Below are positions 32,696 through 42,886 of a stretch of DNA of 64,000 bases, one piece after another. Every line of letters begins with the position of its first letter. Position 1 is the first letter of the stretch. The notes below the pieces were generated by a model. It searched no databases, was not told where the DNA came from, and was given only the letters and a program-made list of their open reading frames with translations. Source of the DNA: Lentinula raphanica. Its lineage: Eukaryota > Basidiomycota > Agaricomycetes > Agaricales > Omphalotaceae. A program made the translations under genes and the position numbers. The stretch is taken from assembly GCA_027919835.1 (NCBI GenBank), contig JANVFP010000016.1, positions 930,001 to 994,000 of the forward strand, read 5' to 3'.

Positions 32696-33027
32696 CAAGG
32701 TGTACGTGTGTACTAGTTCATACTCGAAGAAGGGCTCGACTCTGCACACCCTTATGTACGCGCACCTGCCATGTATTTTCGCTGGGTCAACTTGGCAGAC
32801 TATGCTGCGATCTTGCTTCCTGTATTCCTTGGATTGCTTTCGCAAGGGAAAGAGGGCCAAATGGTTCATGATCATGTTTTACGAGTACATGAAAGGACTG
32901 TCGTGATATTGACCGCTTGTGAAAATATATGTTCCGGAGACAAGACGGAACGGACCAGTGCATGGGTGATCCGGTGCCACACCGTGAAATATCCTTTGTC
33001 CTGAACCTCCATCTCCCCTCTTCTAAC
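32696..33027. other. Intergenic, end of array to thioesterase
   Basis: The first 150 bases resemble the 3' flanks of units 1 and 2. The rest is the presumed short promoter of the thioesterase. No gene is seen. Confidence 0.55.
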
Positions 33028-34017
33028 ATGGCTTCCATCGCGACAACTCTTCAATTTCTTACTGTTCCTGCAGTGAAAAAGCACACTGCTACAGTTATTT
33101 TCGTTCATGTGAGCTTGTCATCGTAATCAGTATACCTACTTTCACTCTTCATCGACCGAAACAACTGACTGGCTTCTGGCTTTGGCGTTTACAGGGACTG
33201 GGAGATACTGGATATGGATGGCAACCTGTTGCGGGTATGTTCAGCAAAGAAACTAGTCTTGGACATGTCAAATGGGTACTGCCTCATTCGTATGGCATTC
33301 ACAAATGACTCTGCACATCCTGGATATTGATACGATCTGTGTACCAGCCCTCAATCTCCTGTCACAGCTAATATGTGCATGGTCATGCCATCTTGGTTAG
33401 CCTCCTCACGGCCTTCGCCCAATCTCTACTACCTTTCTTGACACAAGACTTAGGTTCGATATCAAGTCGTTCGGTTTCAAAGACGTCGAAGACGAGGCAG
33501 GGATGCTCAAGAGTAAAGCGTCTCTAACACAGCTTATCGATGCGGAGCTGGCTGCCGGTATACCTTCGAATCGTATCATACTTGGTGGTTTCAGTCAAGG
33601 AGCAGCCATGTCGCTTCTCACCGGTTTGTCGTTCGAGGAACAACTTGCGGGTATTGTCTGCTTGAGCGGTTGGGTACCAATCAAGGATACATTACACAAA
33701 GCAAGTTCTTTCTCATGTCTATTATTCGTGGTGCTAATGGTCATTGTACTCTTGGTTTTTGTTACTAGATGCTCGCACCGTATGCGAAACGACTTCCTAT
33801 CTTCTGGGGCCATGGTTCAAATGATCCGCTTGTGCAGCCAAGGTTAGCAGAGGAATCGGTGGAGTTCCTCAAATCTATCGGTATACTAGATGCGAAACCT
33901 AACGAGCTCGCTGGGCTTTCGTACAATGTTTATCCCGGTGTGGGGCATAGCACCAATATGCAGGAATTGGAGGACTTGAAAGGATGGATTGCCAAAGTCA
34001 TTCCGGAACAATCATAA
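33028..34017 (+). CDS. Acyl-protein thioesterase 1
   Basis: An alpha/beta-hydrolase that removes palmitate from S-acylated proteins such as Ras and G-alpha subunits, and also acts on lysophospholipids. The catalytic triad is visible: Ser in GGFSQGAAMS (G-x-S-x-G) near 33590, Asp in WGHGSNDPLVQP near 33815 and His in YPGVGHSTN near 33945. The oxyanion region VIFVHGLGDTGYGWQPV is split by the first intron (33109-33194). The exon near 33348 gives SPQSPVTANMCMVMPSWFDI, matching the family's PxxPVTxNxGxxMxSWFDI. Five exons; a GT-AG intron precedes MLAPYAKRLPIFWGHG. The ATG at 33028 is in good position and the total length, close to 240 residues, fits the family. Cytosolic, with no signal peptide. 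Confidence 0.95.
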
Positions 34018-34345
34018 AACGCTTGTAATGGATATAATCAACTACATCCTGTTCGACATCGGTCTTATTGGGGCAGTGGCGCATGGACTTGGAGCGATGA
34101 AACTCACTGTCTGCTGCAGCTGACACGTCCACTGCAGCGTTATAGCGTTATTCCCACTCAGAATCTATCAGACTCTATCTGAAGTCAGTATGTAAGATAG
34201 CTTGGGTGTATAGATAGCTGTGAATGATACCATGTTCAACGTCAGAGTCATGTTATGTACATCCGCCGGATGAGCCGGAACCGTAAAACAGTCCTTGTAC
34301 TTCTACCACCGTCTTCCTGGCTTTCTACTCGCCAGCCTCACGATC
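34018..34345. other. Intergenic
   Basis: 3' UTR of the thioesterase and the promoter of the next gene. Nothing else is seen. Confidence 0.5.
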
Positions 34346-37206
34346 ATGGTTGGCAATGAAAAGAACGAATTGTACTCCTGCAAGTGTATCAACGTTCAGG
34401 TTAAATCTTCACCGCCGCCAACGACTGGCGCACAATCAGGCCTACCTCCAGCTTCTGATTGGACAACCGTTTTCGTACCACAGGATGAAGACATAAAGAT
34501 AGTACGTACAGATCGTTTCTTTCCTCGCGTATCTCTTCATCTGACCTTTTTGTACAAGATCTATCCTCATTTAACACTACGCTCCAGACATCGAGCTCCA
34601 TATATTCCGGATCCTACGCGGTGTGCAAGATATACGACTCTCACTTGTTTATCGTGCCGAACGCTTGTCTACCGCATACATCAGACTGTCCTGCTGGACG
34701 ATGAAGTCAACATTCGAGAAGGTCCGATCATCACCAAGGGATGGGCAGAGACTGAAGTGCTGCGTAGTTCGTCCGGTTGGCTTGAGGTTTCTACTAAAGA
34801 CGTTTTAGTGAGTATCCTGGTTTATATTCTTCTTCTTTAGCGATTCGCGAAGCTAATATGTTCCTACAGATCGGTGAAGCTGCTATCAACAAGCAGAAAT
34901 CTCTCCCGGAGTTCTCAAAATTGTTCGGAATAGTCCTCCCAGCTGCATCTATATATCCTTCTCCCTCATTCCCAGCAGACTTTGAATCAATCTCACAATC
35001 TATAACACAATACCAATCGATTCCACGGTATCAGCTACCGCCTATACCTCCAGTATTTCCAGAACCCAAATCAACGCGATCACTTTTCACAGTCCTAGCC
35101 GCGATTGCCACTCGCCATTCGCATGATCTACGCTCCGAGGCAGAAGAATACATTGACCGCATAGTGAAAGAAAAGGTTGAAGAGATCAAACGGGCCGAAG
35201 CCCAGCTGAAGCGGCACGTACTCGCTCTTCTGACCGCGTACAGCGATGGGATCAAGAAAGCAGAACAGGAGCAGAGTACGTTGCAAGGAGGGTCATCTCA
35301 GACCGAGCCAGCCAAGGAGAGTGCATCGTCTCCCCCCGTTAGTCCTAGTACTCCTGTATTTTCGGGTGTGCCCTCTTCCGTGATACGCGATTTTATACCC
35401 ATGAGAATCACTCCATCGCCTGTCACTCCCGCTACTCCTGCGAAACCAACCTCCGGTCCTTCTCGAAATGCAGCATCACCTCCCTCAACAAACTCACTAC
35501 CACGTGTATCCGCACTGTCTGCCTCACTAGCTACTTCTTCCTTCCATCACCCTAAAGCTCGTGCCGATGGCCCGTCTCCGACCTCTACTTCACCACCTGA
35601 CCCATCCCGTGCTACCGTGTCTGATGCAGACTCGTTTCAATCCCTTCAATCAGCATCTTCTGCGACACTGATTCAACAACGTAGGATAAGCGAAGACATG
35701 GATACCCTGGCGAGCTACAGGTTTCTTCAGTTGGAGGAGGAGATGAAGAAGAGGGAAACCGAAGCTGAAAATCAGAGGAAGAATCAAGCTCGGGGTAGGT
35801 CGTCTGTTCAAAGCGCTGCTGGTCCTAGCAACGTCTCGAGAGCGTCTGCTTCCTCACCAAGAGCTAACGGGGTTATACCAAAAGCGGGTAAGGGAAAGGA
35901 AGTCGAGACGAAGGCTGAGGAACCGTCATCAGCTTCCCCCAAATCCAAAGGAAGGCGGAAGGTCACGTTCGATGTCAAGGTTGACAACCCTTCCGCACCT
36001 GCGCCAGAGAGCATTACCAACGTGGATCCTATATCTGAAGGTTCGTTCTGATTATATTTATCTCCCTTTTTTCGTGTCCATTCATATTTCTTTCTACAGA
36101 TATGTTGTTTGACTACGAAGAGGAAACAAACGGCCGAGATGTCACAGTCCCTGTCGTACTTCCCTTGGTGGAATCTGCGAGTCAGCATCCATCAACGTCT
36201 GGTCGGCCTCGAATACACAAGAGGAGTTCTAGTGGCGGGTTGCCCGCATCGTTTTCTGCATTGAAGCCGGCTTCTTCTTCACCTGTAGCATCACATATTC
36301 CACTACCTATCCCAACCCGGATTTCTCCCGCGAGCGACTCTTCACATGTTGTAACACTTACTCCTAGTTCACGCTCTGCTACAGCTACATCAGACGATAG
36401 TCGGACCCGAGCGACGGCTGGCTCCGATCCCGCATTTGATACTATCACAACGACGTCTGGAAGCATCAATTCGGCGAGTGCAGCTCAAGCGTTAATGCAG
36501 GACCGTCGTACAAGGATTCATGAAATGCTTGCAGCGAGTCTTCCCAGTCATCGTGCAGCTTGGGCAGGAAAGAACTACGAAATGTTCCTGAGTGATGCGT
36601 ACGCCGATGCCGATGATGATGCAGGTGAGGATGAAGAACATGATGATGATGATGAGGTGGAACCGCAGGCAGTACAGGGTAAGTCGAAAAGCGAAAGCTT
36701 AACCTTTTATGCATAAATTCATGGGTAATTGAAAATTTCCGCTTGAAGGAATTCCATCCTCGGTACCAGTCACCATCCACCGACCCAGCAGCAAAGCCAA
36801 GACCCAACCGCTCACCCTGGCTTCGTACCAGCCGAACGCTGTGCTTTCAGACAACATGGATCTTTCCAACGATTCGTCGCGGGCAGATGAGAAACGTCAG
36901 ACCTCTACCGCCCTTCGACGTGTATCGTACGCGGAAGGAGATGTCAACCGAGGGGTTGATCCTGGGATGTTTGATTATGTTCTGGAGGTGCATCCAGAGG
37001 AAGAGGAAGAGGAAGAAGATGACGATTATCAGGATGATAGTGTTGGTCGGGGGGAAGACGGAGAATCAAATCCGGGTGGACGCAACAAAGGAACAAATGG
37101 GACCAGCACCACCACTAGTAAAGGCAGGACTCGAGCCCAAAAGATTCTAGAAGCCCAAGCAAAGAGTGGGGTCCCGGACGATGGGATGTGGAGGAGTTTG
37201 ATCTAG
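34346..37206 (+). CDS. Unidentified large, mostly disordered protein with N-terminal CxC...CxxC region
   Basis: I do not recognise this protein. The first about 150 residues look folded: MVGNEKNELYSCKCINVQVK contains C-x-C, and about 100 residues later RYTTLTCLSCRTLVYR contains C-x2-C, together suggesting one zinc site, as in Yippee/Mis18/GFA-type folds (inference from spacing only). Next comes a helical segment rich in charge (HDLRSEAEEYIDRIVKEKV; IKRAEAQLKRHVLALLTAYS), a likely coiled coil. About 600 residues of Ser/Pro/Thr-rich disorder follow, with acidic runs (DADDDAGEDEEHDDDDEVE; HPEEEEEEEDDDYQDD). It ends RTRAQKILEAQAKSGVPDDG then MWRSLI at TAG 37204-37206. Introns lie near 34503-34605 (boundaries uncertain), 34808-34869, 36042-36099 and 36680-36748. 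The start is the ATG at 34346. Nuclear location is possible but not shown. Confidence 0.75.
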
Positions 37207-38230
37207 GTTCTTTTTTTGTGCATATGAGCGGCACCATATGACGCTGGATCGCTACGGTATAGTCACTCGTTGGCAATTCCAATTTAAGATATATCTCTTA
37301 CGACCTTGTTCTACGAGCAGATGGCTACAGTCAGGAGTACTCATAGTCTAATAGTAGTGGTGTGATTTGTAGCGTTAATTTCGGTCTTAGTATCAGACTG
37401 CACTAGGACGACTATAGTAGTTTGCGGGACGCGAGGGCAACTCGCAACAAGAAATTGCATGGGGTGGCTTGATGCATTCCTCAGTGAAAGCAGAAGAAGT
37501 ATTGTCAGAGTCTGAAGGTAATTGAATCCACCAAAATCAATGATCATCAGAAATCTTCAAATCTTTTCGAAGTCTTCGCGAGTCGGTGAGAGGAGAATAT
37601 GCACGTGACTGAAGTGTGGCGCAGAACTCATCGCTCTCTCACTGACACCGATTTTTCAACCCGTCCCTCCCACACAGCCCCGATGTCCAGGCTATCTGCG
37701 TTCATCTCCAACCCTCAAACATATGCTGTCTTGGCTCACAGCCATACGCTAAACTCTTCTACTCTCGAGTCATCGAAAGGATTAGTGATCCTGATTCTCA
37801 CCTCGAACGTTTATGGTCAATACGCCATTCCCCCACAACATCAACATCAGCTGCAGCTCAAATGATTGACGGGTCTTTTACATCAAATGCCCATTTTTGC
37901 TCAACACGTTCCCGGAAATTAACACCTTTTGTGGACCGGAACCTGAATCGAGAACTGGACTCTGCATGTGTCGCGCTTTTTCATGACCGATACTAGCGAT
38001 AGCATGGTCATAAAGGGTTAAAACTGTCTTTCGTAACAGCTATAAGATATCAGCATCGTATGGTATTTCCAAATTTTCTGCTTCGTGATTGCTCTCTTTA
38101 ACCCTTTTCACTCACCGTGTAGGTCCAGCGTTGGGACGAGTCAGTTCCCTTATAACCTTTCGACTTTCGGGAGCCCATCTTTCGCCTGTCGTTGGAACTC
38201 TGCTTGCTCCCTGGCTTCGTAACGCTCAGG
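37207..38230. other. Intergenic
   Basis: About 1 kb with 3' UTR, a short plus-strand open frame (37599-37865) without recognisable motif, and the promoter of the DUF6534 gene. I see no supported gene. Confidence 0.5.
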
Positions 38231-40252
38231 ATGTCAAATCTCACTTCTGCGGCGACGGATGCGTTACTCCAAAGCCGGACCATTGATAATACATTAGGAG
38301 CAGTATTCATTGGGATCATTGGAGCAACCTTGTGAGTGGTCATGCAATGGTCAGCTCGTATTGTCAATGCTGATCATTGAGCACCATGATAGCCTTTTTG
38401 GTATCACAACACTTCAAGTCTATCTGTATTACCATCACTATCAGGGAGACTCGCGTCTCCACAAGCTTGCGGTAGCTTTAATTGTTATTCACCTTACTCC
38501 CTTTTGGCTCAAAGTTCGCAATGCACAACTAGGTTGCCGTCTTATGGTCCGCATGTGGTGTTCTTCTTTTGCTATCTCCTATTGACAACGATTGGTATAT
38601 CCAGGATTCTCGACACTGTTCATCTCGTGCTAATCGTTCACGCGGTATACCACTATACAATCAAAGGTTTTGGTGATTTGAACAACTTGAACTTCATCGT
38701 TTGGTACGATTCATGGTCCTGATTGCATCTTTGATATACTGTATATCTGAGCAATGCGTTTTCAGGTCAGTCAAGGTCAGTCTCAATCAGTTGTAGATAT
38801 GGATTACGTGTATCTTACGCCTCCACTGGCACAAGGTCCAAGTAACCATCAACGTAAGTTATTGCTCGTATTTGACCCATATGGTGTTTTTGAGCAATGG
38901 TTGCCCCAGGTGGTCATCATTCTTTTTGTTCAAAGGTATGCTCTTCTGTTCCGATCCCTGCGCTATTTTACGAACTCAAAATTTTTCTTCCAGTCTGTAT
39001 GCTTACCGCGTCTGGATTCGTATGTATCTGTTTCTCGCACTATCTTTGTCCCGTAGAATATAACTCATCTGATTGACCATGCAGTTGGTGGATATCATCA
39101 TGGCGTTCTGGGATATATCGTGGTGTGTATTCAAATATTGTCTCCCCAGATCTTGTTGAGACTAACGATAATCAAGGCCGGCGTTGTTGCAGGCGGATTT
39201 GGTGAATATTCAGATTTCTTGTTTGTCGTGAGTGGCCCTCACAAATTTCTTTCCATCCATTCTACATAGGAATTGGAGCAGGTAAGTACAGATTGAATGA
39301 TGATTCGGTACAACACTAAAATTTCGCGTTCTCGTCACTTCAATAGCTCTGGCTTACAAGATGTGTGTATTTTCTCTTTCTTGATTTGGTCGTATCCTCA
39401 TCTTCCTTTTCAGTTATACCATCCAAATGTTCGAAGAGTTACATACGATCTCTGTGTGCAAATTTACCCTGTTTGTTCTTGATTAGAATCTGATTCATTC
39501 ACAGTGGTCAATCGATCTATCTTTGGCGACGTCGACAGCTATCGACTTCACGATTTCCTCGACAATGTGCTATTATCTTCACAAGAGTCGATGTTCCGAG
39601 TCCTGGCAGTGAGTAGCGTATTGACATAATGTCCATTGAGAATCCATGGGGCTAACATGGTTACAGACTGAACTCGCGGATTTCGACCGTCATGCAATAT
39701 AGTCTGAGTTCTGGGCTTTTCACCAGGTAGAGATTATTTGAGATACAGATCCACGTTGTCTCTAATCAAAACTCCTCTTCAGCGCGTGCTCTTTATCGAC
39801 TCTGTTCACTGTGAGTCTCTATATGTGCTCAGTCAAAAGACTGCTGATGCCATGATCTAACAGTATACCCTCATGCCGGAAAATCTGATATATCTGAGTT
39901 TACAATTTTTATCAACGAAATGTGGGTGCTGATTTTGAAATGTTCCTTTCGCCATCGTTGATACAAGTCTTGTCCTCCAGTCTACGTTGCTTCTTTTCTG
40001 GCAATGCTCAACGCACGGCAACATCGTGCAGGAAATTCAAGAAATAGTACATCAGACAGTCCCAAACCGGCCATAGAATTCAGAGTCCAAACCACCACCT
40101 TCACGGATGATGACCTACCATGGCACGAGACATCTCCGACTTCACCTGCTTCTGCGCACAGTGCTGCTACTGACAGTCAGATTACTACCTATATTGTGAG
40201 TGACCCCGAATCACATCGCCTGCTTCCACGTTCGAAAAAAACTCATTACTGA
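38231..40252 (+). CDS. Seven-helix membrane protein, DUF6534 type
   Basis: A multi-exon integral membrane protein, with about ten exons of 20-200 nt. The N-terminus MSNLTSAATDALLQSRTIDN has an N-glycosylation motif (NLT) and leads into helix 1 (TLGAVFIGIIGATLFGITTL). Then follow VYLYYHHYQGDSRLHKLAV, the helix ILDTVHLVLIVHAVYHYTIK, SLYAYRVWI, GYHHGVLGYIV with AGVVAGGFG, a helix with SIDLSLATSTAIDFTISSTM, LHKSRCSESW, and LYVASFLAMLNARQHR. The order YHHY-DTVH-SLYAYRVW-LNAR is the signature I associate with the Agaricomycete DUF6534 family, a lineage-expanded group of presumed receptor-like or lipid-related membrane proteins. The final exon (cytosolic tail) ends at TGA 40250-40252 after LLPRSKKTHY. 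The exact function and ligand are unknown. Confidence 0.85.
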
Positions 40253-40934
40253 TAGTGTACGTCTCTCAATTCATTTTTGCCCTCCAGAGTTTTGATCATA
40301 GGTCAAAAAATTCAGCATGGGATGCAGATGTGGAATCTGTACATCCACAGGTAAATTCGGGTATCATTTTTCTAGATTTGTACTCACAAGAATTGTGTAT
40401 AGGACTCTGTGCATAGTATGCATAGTATGCGGTCAGGACGACATGACTATATGTCCCAGTGGTAGAAATACCTGTTGACAGATCTGTGTCTCTTCTACTT
40501 TTGCGTTATCTTTGTTACTTGCGCAACACAGGGTGCTGCTTGTTCGTCTGGAATGTTGTATGTTGTATAATATCTGTGTAGCATTGAAGTATGAAGCTCT
40601 AATACTGAATCAAAATACTAAAATACTGTAGTCGAATGATTATTCGCGTTCTGGTGGACAAGGGAGATGCCGATGTTATGTAACGCGGGGCAAAAGCCTC
40701 GAGGCAGCCTGGGGCTTTCTTTGCTGCCACGACCATCTGCGTCTGCACAATAACAATCGCAGTCGAGACGCTATATCTACCTTACAGCTTAACGAATTCC
40801 TTAATCCTTTCGCTCTCACCGCGAGTTTATACCGCCTTTGGGCCGCACGGAATCGGCTTCTAAACCTAATCAATCTTGAACGTTACTAAAGCTTCAAACC
40901 AGCTCCCTGTCAATTACCTCACTGGCTTGCACCT
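40253..40934. other. Intergenic
   Basis: About 680 bases with no supported gene. Confidence 0.5.
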
Positions 40935-41393
40935 ATGGAACCATCTTCTCTCGACTTCAAACGAGACTCGAGGAGTAAAACTCCTCCTCCAGCGTATACA
41001 CCGAGCGTCGCAGGCCCTTCCTTGTCCCATGCACCCGGAAGTGGCAGTCGGTTCCACTCGGGAGCAGATTTCGACCCGTACAGCAGTGTCAACTACAACC
41101 CATGGGCGACAATACCCACTGCTGCACATCCTAACCCTCTGAGCTCAGGCCCGACGCCAGCTTCTGCACTTCAGATACCCTATGCTTACTATGACCCGCG
41201 CTCCGCGCACTCCATTGCCGAAGCAGATTCCAGAGCGAGGTGGCGCTTCTGGCTGACATTATTGTGGGTATTGGGGGCATGGATATTTTGTGGATTGTTA
41301 GTTGGTTGGCTCGAAAGACACCCACGATGGTTTGAAGATATTGAAGAGGGATGGCACCGCTGGAGTCACCGTGGAGCTGATGGCAGATTCTAA
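40935..41393 (+). CDS. Small single-pass membrane protein, unidentified
   Basis: An intronless frame of 152 residues starting at ATG 40935. The first 90 residues are disordered and rich in Pro, Ser and Tyr (SKTPPPAYTPSVAGPS); PPPAY is a PPxY motif of the kind bound by Nedd4/Rsp5 WW domains. One membrane helix follows (FWLTLLWVLGAWIFCGLLVG, about residues 102-122). The short tail is aromatic and charged (WLERHPRWFEDIEEGWHRW). I do not recognise a family. With no signal peptide at the N-terminus, a signal-anchor or tail-near topology in an internal membrane is likely. The PPxY plus single helix suggests a ubiquitin-ligase adaptor (inference). Confidence 0.75.
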   Translation: MEPSSLDFKRDSRSKTPPPAYTPSVAGPSLSHAPGSGSRFHSGADFDPYSSVNYNPWATIPTAAHPNPLSSGPTPASALQIPYAYYDPRSAHSIAEADSRARWRFWLTLLWVLGAWIFCGLLVGWLERHPRWFEDIEEGWHRWSHRGADGRF

Positions 41394-41888
41394 GCATTTG
41401 GACCCTTCTTTCGCTGGTGAGCACTGATTCTCTGGAGGTGTGAGCGCGTAGAACTCATCACCACCAGATTACACTGACAGCTCTTTTCTTGCCATCCTTT
41501 CATCCTATACTCTACATCCACATATCATGCTTTTCTGCTCGCGGATGTGACTTAATTTTTTCATGATGCATATCTTGTACTCTTACGTGAACATTGCAAT
41601 TACATCTTGCTTTATCCAACTTTGTGCTTTCGATTGCAGTCTGTCACCCTCTGTAGGACCAGGGATTTAGTCTACCTACAACGCACTGACGGTCACGAAA
41701 GGGCTTTCCAGCAGGCATCGTGTACACTTAGACAAAATCACACAGGATACATTCCCTACTAGTGCGTAATTTCTCACATCTACGTCGCGGTTGAATGAAC
41801 TGAGAAAGATTTGGATTTGTGCACTAATAATACAGGTATCGATGTATGTTCCTTCTTGACTCTGCTACATTTATTGACGACCTAGACC
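41394..41888. other. Intergenic between convergent genes
   Basis: Pyrimidine-rich 3' flanks of the membrane protein and of the small heat-shock protein. No gene is seen. Confidence 0.5.
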
Positions 41889-42472
41889 CTAAGCAATGGA
41901 GATCTTCTTTGGCGTTTGCTGGGCACTAGCCTTAGGGAAGGTGACTGTGAGGATGCCATTCTCCATCGAGGCCTTAATTTCCTCTTCCTGGAGATTTCTG
42001 TCAGCAATCGCGAAAGTTTGTATTTCACAGGTTAACTTACTTTGACATCCTGAGGCAGCTGCAAAGTGCGAGAGAATTTTCCATAACTTCTCTCCCTCAC
42101 TGCATATCCATCCTGCTCATGTTCCTCTGACGATTTTGTCTCTGCAGCAACGGTCAAGCGACCATTGTGCATGTCAAGTTGGACATCCTCCTTCTTGACA
42201 CCAGGGAACTCGAAGGTCGCGGTGACAAGATTCTTCTCTTTGTCTTCGTGAAGGTCCATTCTATTGAGCGCACTTTGTGAGTATGATTCTTTGTGAAGAG
42301 GAAATACGAGACGAACTCACTTTGGCTTCAAGAACCTTGACATTTCAGGTCTCTCGGTCAAAGCTTGGCTCTGGCCTTGGTTAGGTTGCCCACGACGAGA
42401 CGAACGGGCTCCAAAAGCCTCATCGAAGAGGCGGTCCCAAGAATAAGAGGGCTCGTAGAAGTAGATAGACAT
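41889..42472 (-). CDS. Small heat-shock protein (Hsp20/alpha-crystallin)
   Basis: An ATP-independent chaperone that binds unfolding proteins in large oligomers. Three exons encode about 155 residues. The N-terminus (MSIYFYEPSYSWDRLFDEAF) is the usual variable arm with Phe/Trp. The alpha-crystallin domain begins at KPKMDLHEDKEKNLVTATFE and includes FPGVKKEDVQLDMHNGRLTV, RERSYGKFSRTLQLP (Hsp20 signature) and ASMENGILTVTFPK (the GILT-type G-x-L motif). The C-terminus is KKISIA, a variant of the IxI anchor (ISI) that docks into neighbouring subunits. Introns are a 42250-42305 region (donor GTGAGT, acceptor CAATAG) and a 41990-42045 region. The start is the ATG at 42470-42472; the stop is TAG at 41889-41891. 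A TATA box and several heat-shock elements lie just upstream, so heat induction by HSF is expected. Confidence 0.95.
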
Positions 42473-42579
42473 TTGTTATGGTTGATGAAGAGGCGAAAGG
42501 AGTTCGATGATTGAGCTTTAGAGAGTTGGAATGTGTAAAGTGTTGATGTTGATGACGTTGGTTTACTACCTGCAATGTC

Positions 42580-42585
42580 TTTATA
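42580..42585 (-). promoter_or_regulatory. TATA box of the Hsp20 gene
   Basis: TATAAA on the minus strand (within GGGTATAAAGAC), about 108 bases upstream of the start codon, between the start and the heat-shock elements. Confidence 0.75.
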
Positions 42586-42603
42586 CCCTCATAACGACTA
42601 TCT

Positions 42604-42731
42604 CGAATGTTCTGGCAAAAGGTGTTAACCGTGCAGCGTACATCATAGAGAATGTTCTAGATATGTGGAACCTTGTGGAATATTTCTTGCACATTTTGGG
42701 AAACTAAGCGCCGAGGTTTCTGGAATGTTCC
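42604..42731 (-). promoter_or_regulatory. Heat-shock elements upstream of Hsp20
   Basis: The palindromic core GAATGTTC (GAAnnTTC in inverted units) occurs three times: 42605-42612, 42650-42657 and 42723-42730. The middle site is followed by TAGA and the distal one by CTGAG, extending towards a third nGAAn unit. HSF trimers bind such arrays. The position 20-150 bases upstream of the TATA box supports function. Confidence 0.75.
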
Positions 42732-42886
42732 TGAGGTTTGCTGCTTTTTTTTCCGACCTGCCTAACGAATTCGCACGTTTGTCTACAGCACATCTATCTA
42801 TGATCCTTTTTACATACTCTGGCGAATGTGAAACATCGGAAGAAGAGTTTCTAGTCTCTACGACAAGTTCAACTAGCAGTGGTAGC

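Larger units (their letters stand above)
26277..32900 (+). repeat. Tandem segmental triplication, about 2.2-2.4 kb per unit
   Basis: Three head-to-tail units carry paralogous genes whose start codons lie at 26495, 28716 and 31146 (spacing 2221 and 2430 bp). Homology is not limited to coding sequence. The 200 bases upstream of each ATG match (CTCATCTTCTCAA, TGGATTTGCTGGTCATTTC), as do flanks beyond the stops (for example 28310-28445 with 30700-30865, around GTCTGCATG and GAGACTCGGGTGGG). The divergence between units shows that the duplications are not very recent. Confidence 0.88.

Noticed and set aside
37599..37865. Plus-strand open frame of 88 residues
   Set aside because: No recognisable motif, no neighbouring exon, weak start context; the length is expected by chance in 1 kb of intergenic DNA.
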